Assembly (NCBI GenBank): GCA_905236275.1
Contig: CAJOPI010000412.1
Coordinates: 1-8,052 of the forward strand
From: an uncultured Lachnospiraceae bacterium
GTDB taxonomy: Bacteria; Bacillota; Clostridia; Lachnospirales; Lachnospiraceae
DNA length: 8,052 bases
Reading direction: 5' to 3'
The number at the start of each line of letters is the position of its first letter. The stretch's first letter is position 1. This document shows positions 5,700 through 8,052 of the stretch, in pieces. The translations under genes and the position numbers were made by a program. Below the pieces are notes generated by a model, which was not told the DNA's origin, did not search any database, and saw nothing but the letters and a program-made list of their open reading frames with translations.

Positions 5700-6518
5700 T
5701 TATACGTCCTCCCTGTTATCAAACGCCTTCAAAAATTCGGTACTGTTCAAAAATGTTCTGTCAAATTTCTTTATTACTATATGTCCATCGGAAATAACTG
5801 CTACCTCCGGTGTATTCTTATCGCTCTCCGGTCTGTTGAAAATAGACCTTTTTCTTTTCTGCGTGGAATCCTTATCCTCGGAAATCGCAAGTGCATCCGA
5901 AATCCTTACCTGAAGCGGGTCGAGATGCAGTGCCATGACAAATGCCTTATCATCTCCCATTGCGCCGGCAGTAACATTGCCAAGGAGATTTCCCAGCACG
6001 AATATGCTTCCGCCTGCAACAACCTCAGCTCCCTGCTTAACATCTCCCAAAAGAAGCAGTGAACCTCTGCATGCGAAGCTGGAACCGCTTCTGAGGGTTC
6101 CTATATATATTTCTGCCGAAGCCGAATCAGCGACAGCATTCTGCTTCAGTGCCTCAGCAAGGGCAGCATTCTCTCTTTCAAGCTTCCCAAGCCTTCTTTC
6201 CGCTTCCGGGTCCTTCGGGCTTATTCCGTTATGCTTAAGCGCATCGGAAAATTTCTTTTCCAAAAGCTCATCATTTGTGAATACCGCGCCAATCTTCATC
6301 GAAGTATTGGACTCGATAATCTCGATAATCCTTGTAGTCTCTGCTTCGCTTACAGGTCTTCCCTCGATTGAAAGTGCCATTCCCGCACTGCCAAAGAATG
6401 ACGCAGATGCGCTGAATTTCTCCTTTATAAGCGGCAGGAGTTCGTTAAAATCCATACGGCTGTCAAGCTTAAGCACTATACCGGACTTGACGCCTTTTAT
6501 CGCTACAGGTTGACTCAT
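5700..6518 (-). CDS. minC: Septum site-determining protein MinC (FtsZ inhibitor)
   Basis: MinC blocks FtsZ assembly away from mid-cell when carried by MinD. The 272-residue product starts at the ATG at 6518, chosen because GGGAGGGGAG lies directly upstream; a start at 6584 would add 22 residues and cover the probable promoter region. Residues 1-95 match the FtsZ-targeting N-domain. Residues 103-128 are rich in Glu, Leu and Lys (LGKLERENAALAEALKQ) and look like a short coiled-coil linker. Residues about 136-212 are the right-handed beta-helix C-domain, with TLRSGSSF, GSLLLLGDVKQGAEVVAGGSI and TAGAMGDDKA. The MinD-binding RSGQ motif is RSGS here (143-146). A basic stretch KRKRS (221-225) precedes a short C-terminal extension. 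It is first in minCDE. Confidence 0.93.
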   Translation of the reverse strand: MSQPVAIKGVKSGIVLKLDSRMDFNELLPLIKEKFSASASFFGSAGMALSIEGRPVSEAETTRIIEIIESNTSMKIGAVFTNDELLEKKFSDALKHNGISPKDPEAERRLGKLERENAALAEALKQNAVADSASAEIYIGTLRSGSSFACRGSLLLLGDVKQGAEVVAGGSIFVLGNLLGNVTAGAMGDDKAFVMALHLDPLQVRISDALAISEDKDSTQKRKRSIFNRPESDKNTPEVAVISDGHIVIKKFDRTFLNSTEFLKAFDNREDV

Positions 6519-6566
6519 ACTCCCCTCCCATGTAATTTTATGCAGGCTGAAAACACTGCACTTAAT

Positions 6567-6594
6567 ATAATACAACATATTCAAGGATTTTGAA
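6567..6594 (-). promoter_or_regulatory. Candidate promoter of the minCDE operon
   Basis: On the minus strand, TTCAAA (6594-6589) and TATTAT (6572-6567) are separated by 16 bp and match the -35 and -10 consensus at four and five positions. They lie between the ABC operon terminator and the minC ribosome binding site. TATATT, two bases further on, is an alternative -10. The leader would be about 40 nt. Confidence 0.4.
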
Positions 6595-6599
6595 AGACA

Positions 6600-6660
6600 A
6601 AAATAAAAATACCGCCGCTTAGTTTAATGAAACCCTGCTGTCATTAAACCAAGTGACGGT
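6600..6660 (-). terminator. Long-stem intrinsic terminator of the ABC transporter operon
   Basis: Bases 6641-6660 and 6611-6630 form a 20-position stem with one mismatch and two G-T wobbles around a 10-nt loop (6631-6640). The inner 9 bp (GTTTAATGA / TCATTAAAC) and the four terminal pairs (ACCG / CGGT) are perfect. On the minus strand the stem is followed by ATTTTTATTTTTG. It starts 13 bases after the ATPase stop and isolates this operon from minCDE. Confidence 0.92.
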
Positions 6661-6673
6661 CAAATCCAAAATA

Positions 6674-7468
6674 TCAGCCCAGAATAGCCTTATCGCTGGC
6701 GAATTCCTCTCCTGCCACCTTTGAGAACTGGTGAAGGAGGTCTTCCACCGTAAGCTTTTTCTTTTCCTCACCCCTGATGTCAAGGATAATCCTTCCCTCA
6801 TTCATCATTATGAGCCTGTTGCCATGAACTATGGCATCTTTCATATTGTGGGTTATCATAAGTGTCGTGAGGTTATCTTTATTTACTATCCTGTCGGTAG
6901 CATTCAGCACCTTTTCCGCAGTTTTCGGGTCGAGTGCTGCCGTATGCTCATCAAGAAGAAGAATCTTCGGCTTAACGAGTGTCGCCATGAGGAGCGTCAG
7001 AGCCTGTCTCTGTCCGCCTGATAAAAGTCCCGCTTTCTCGGTCATTCTGTCTTCAAGTCCGAGTTCAAGTGTTGCAAGCCTTTCGCGGTAAATTTTCTTT
7101 TCATGGGCTGTAACTCCCCAACCAAGTCCGCGCTTCTTTCCTCTTCTGTAGGCAAGGGCGAGATTCTCTTCAAGCTCCATGGTGGGTGCCGTTCCGACTG
7201 TCGGGTCCTGAAAAACCCTTCCCACAAGATTCGCCCTTTTGTAATCGGGAAGTCCCGTCACATCCTCACCGCTGATTATTATCCTGCCCTCATCAACCGG
7301 CCATACACCGGCAATGGCATTCAGCATGGTTGATTTACCGGCACCGTTTCCTCCGATGACCGTTATGAAATCGCCGTCCTCAACCTTGAAGTTCAGACCT
7401 TTAAATACCACCTTTTCGTTTATGGTTCCGGGACTGAAGGTTTTGTGGATATTCTTTAATTCAAGCAT
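6674..7468 (-). CDS. ABC importer ATP-binding protein (tryptophan/BMP-type uptake family)
   Basis: This is the cytoplasmic ATPase of an importer, 264 residues from the ATG at 7468. It has Walker A GGNGAGKST (39-47), the Q-loop Gln87 in VFQDP, signature LSGGQRQ (149-155), Walker B ILLLDE (169-174) with catalytic Glu174, D-loop ALDPKT (178-183) and switch His207 in THNM. All parts needed for ATP hydrolysis are present. LDEHTAALDPKTAEKV is typical of ATPases paired with BPD_transp_2 permeases and PF04392-type substrate-binding proteins, a group that includes the TrpXYZ tryptophan importer. The substrate here is inferred and uncertain. An in-frame start at 7552 lies inside the permease gene. The 7468 start follows the permease stop by one base and has GGGAGG 11 bases upstream, so the two are coupled. 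Confidence 0.9.
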   Translation of the reverse strand: MLELKNIHKTFSPGTINEKVVFKGLNFKVEDGDFITVIGGNGAGKSTMLNAIAGVWPVDEGRIIISGEDVTGLPDYKRANLVGRVFQDPTVGTAPTMELEENLALAYRRGKKRGLGWGVTAHEKKIYRERLATLELGLEDRMTEKAGLLSGGQRQALTLLMATLVKPKILLLDEHTAALDPKTAEKVLNATDRIVNKDNLTTLMITHNMKDAIVHGNRLIMMNEGRIILDIRGEEKKKLTVEDLLHQFSKVAGEEFASDKAILG

Positions 7469-7469
7469 T

Positions 7470-8052
7470 TTATGACTTACCTCCCTTTCCGGCTTTCTTA
7501 AAGGAGCTCTTAGCCTGTGACTGGAGATAAGGAACTGCAAGGAATATCGCAACTATCAGTGCCGTAAAAAGCTTCAGGTAATTCGAATCAAGCTTAAGCC
7601 AGAGCACAACGACAACTACCATATAGTATATAACTCCGCCTAATACCACGAAGCTCATACGTCCCGCAAAATTCAGATGTTTGCCCGCTATCGCATTTCC
7701 GATAACCTCTCCGATAATTACGGCAGCGAGTCCTATAACGATGGCTCCGCGTCCCATATTTATATCTGAAAAGCCCTGGAACTGCGCCATAAGTCCGCCT
7801 GCAACAGCAACGAGACCGTTTGAAAGGGCAAGACCTATGATCTTCATGAAATTTATGTCTATACCCTGTGCCTTACTCATCTGCGGATTGCAGCCCGTAG
7901 CACGAAGTGCCGAACCCTGCTCCGTTCCGAAATACCAGTAGAGAACTGCAATGACAAGAACCGCAAAGACCACACCAACAGTTATCGCCATGCTGACATG
8001 TCTTGAACTGATTGCCAGATAGAATTTATCCACGCTGACAGCCTTGTTCGCC
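7470..8052 (-). CDS. ABC importer permease, BPD_transp_2 type (5' end cut by window edge)
   Basis: The frame is open to the right edge, so the N-terminal part is missing; about 194 C-terminal codons are visible. Upstream codons ANKAVS continue past the GTG at 8033, which is therefore internal. Counting from that Val, hydrophobic segments lie at about 14-35, 62-84, 96-116, 126-146 and 153-171. Between the first two is the cytoplasmic loop ALRATGCNPQMSKAQGID (42-59), typical of branched-chain amino acid/ribose-type permeases, where it meets the ATPase. The tail after 173 is short and basic. It is directly coupled to the downstream ATPase. The substrate-binding protein and the rest of this gene should lie beyond the right edge. 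Confidence 0.88.
   Translation of the reverse strand, partial: ANKAVSVDKFYLAISSRHVSMAITVGVVFAVLVIAVLYWYFGTEQGSALRATGCNPQMSKAQGIDINFMKIIGLALSNGLVAVAGGLMAQFQGFSDINMGRGAIVIGLAAVIIGEVIGNAIAGKHLNFAGRMSFVVLGGVIYYMVVVVVLWLKLDSNYLKLFTALIVAIFLAVPYLQSQAKSSFKKAGKGGKS

Noticed and set aside
5935..6513. 192-codon plus-strand open frame opposite minC
   Set aside because: It is Ser/Ala/Pro-rich as expected for the antisense of a coding frame, and minC explains the region fully.
6519..6584. Longer N-terminus of MinC starting at 6584
   Set aside because: The extra residues do not fit the MinC N-domain, the frame runs over the likely promoter, and a strong Shine-Dalgarno serves the ATG at 6518.
7469..7552. 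Longer N-terminus of the ABC ATPase starting at 7552
   Set aside because: It would overlap the permease by about 80 bases. The ATPase domain begins at MLELKNIHK, which has its own ribosome binding site.
8031..8033. GTG as the permease start
   Set aside because: The frame remains open upstream to the window edge, and the visible protein lacks the N-terminal membrane segments expected of this family.

Overview
The window looks like an ordinary chromosomal stretch from a low-to-moderate GC Gram-positive anaerobe. Clostridia, probably Lachnospiraceae, is my inference. It rests on strong GGAGG-type ribosome binding sites, a short free-standing CarD-like protein, a NOL1/NOP2/Sun methyltransferase with an RsmF-type C-terminus, a full minCDE cluster, and a Lachnospiraceae-like DHFR. 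No mobile element, CRISPR array, tRNA or rRNA was seen.

Layout, left to right. Positions 1-35 hold only the first codons of a minus-strand gene running off the left edge. Positions 209-2307 (minus) carry a two-gene unit: a beta-CASP metallo-beta-lactamase-fold ribonuclease-like protein, then dihydrofolate reductase (folA), whose start lies two bases after the upstream stop codon. A 179-bp intergenic stretch with a conspicuous multi-stem dyad (2401-2483) separates it from rsmF-like (2487-3869, minus). A divergent intergenic region (3870-4037) then carries an extended -10 promoter overlapped by two interleaved 9-bp inverted repeats and an 81-nt leader with two small hairpins. It drives a CarD-family RNA-polymerase-binding protein (4038-4547, plus), the only plus-strand gene. 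A bidirectional terminator (4562-4607) separates this from the convergent minC-minD-minE operon (6518-4608, minus). Upstream of minC, a long-stem terminator ends an ABC importer unit whose ATPase (6674-7468) and truncated permease (7470 to the right edge) are visible.

How the genes relate. MinC, MinD and MinE form one division-site selection system and are tightly spaced in the usual order. The ATPase and BPD_transp_2-type permease form one importer, resembling tryptophan/BMP-type uptake systems. The substrate-binding protein should lie just beyond the right edge. RsmF-like methyltransferase, the beta-CASP protein and the CarD-like protein all act on RNA or transcription, but nothing in the sequence shows that they work together.

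I found no convincing new multi-gene system. The more interesting signals are small: the interleaved dyads and structured leader at the CarD-type gene, the 83-bp multi-stem intergenic element, and residue-level departures in DHFR (no Pro-Trp before the catalytic Asp), MinC (RSGS in place of RSGQ) and the CarD-like protein (no tryptophan at all).
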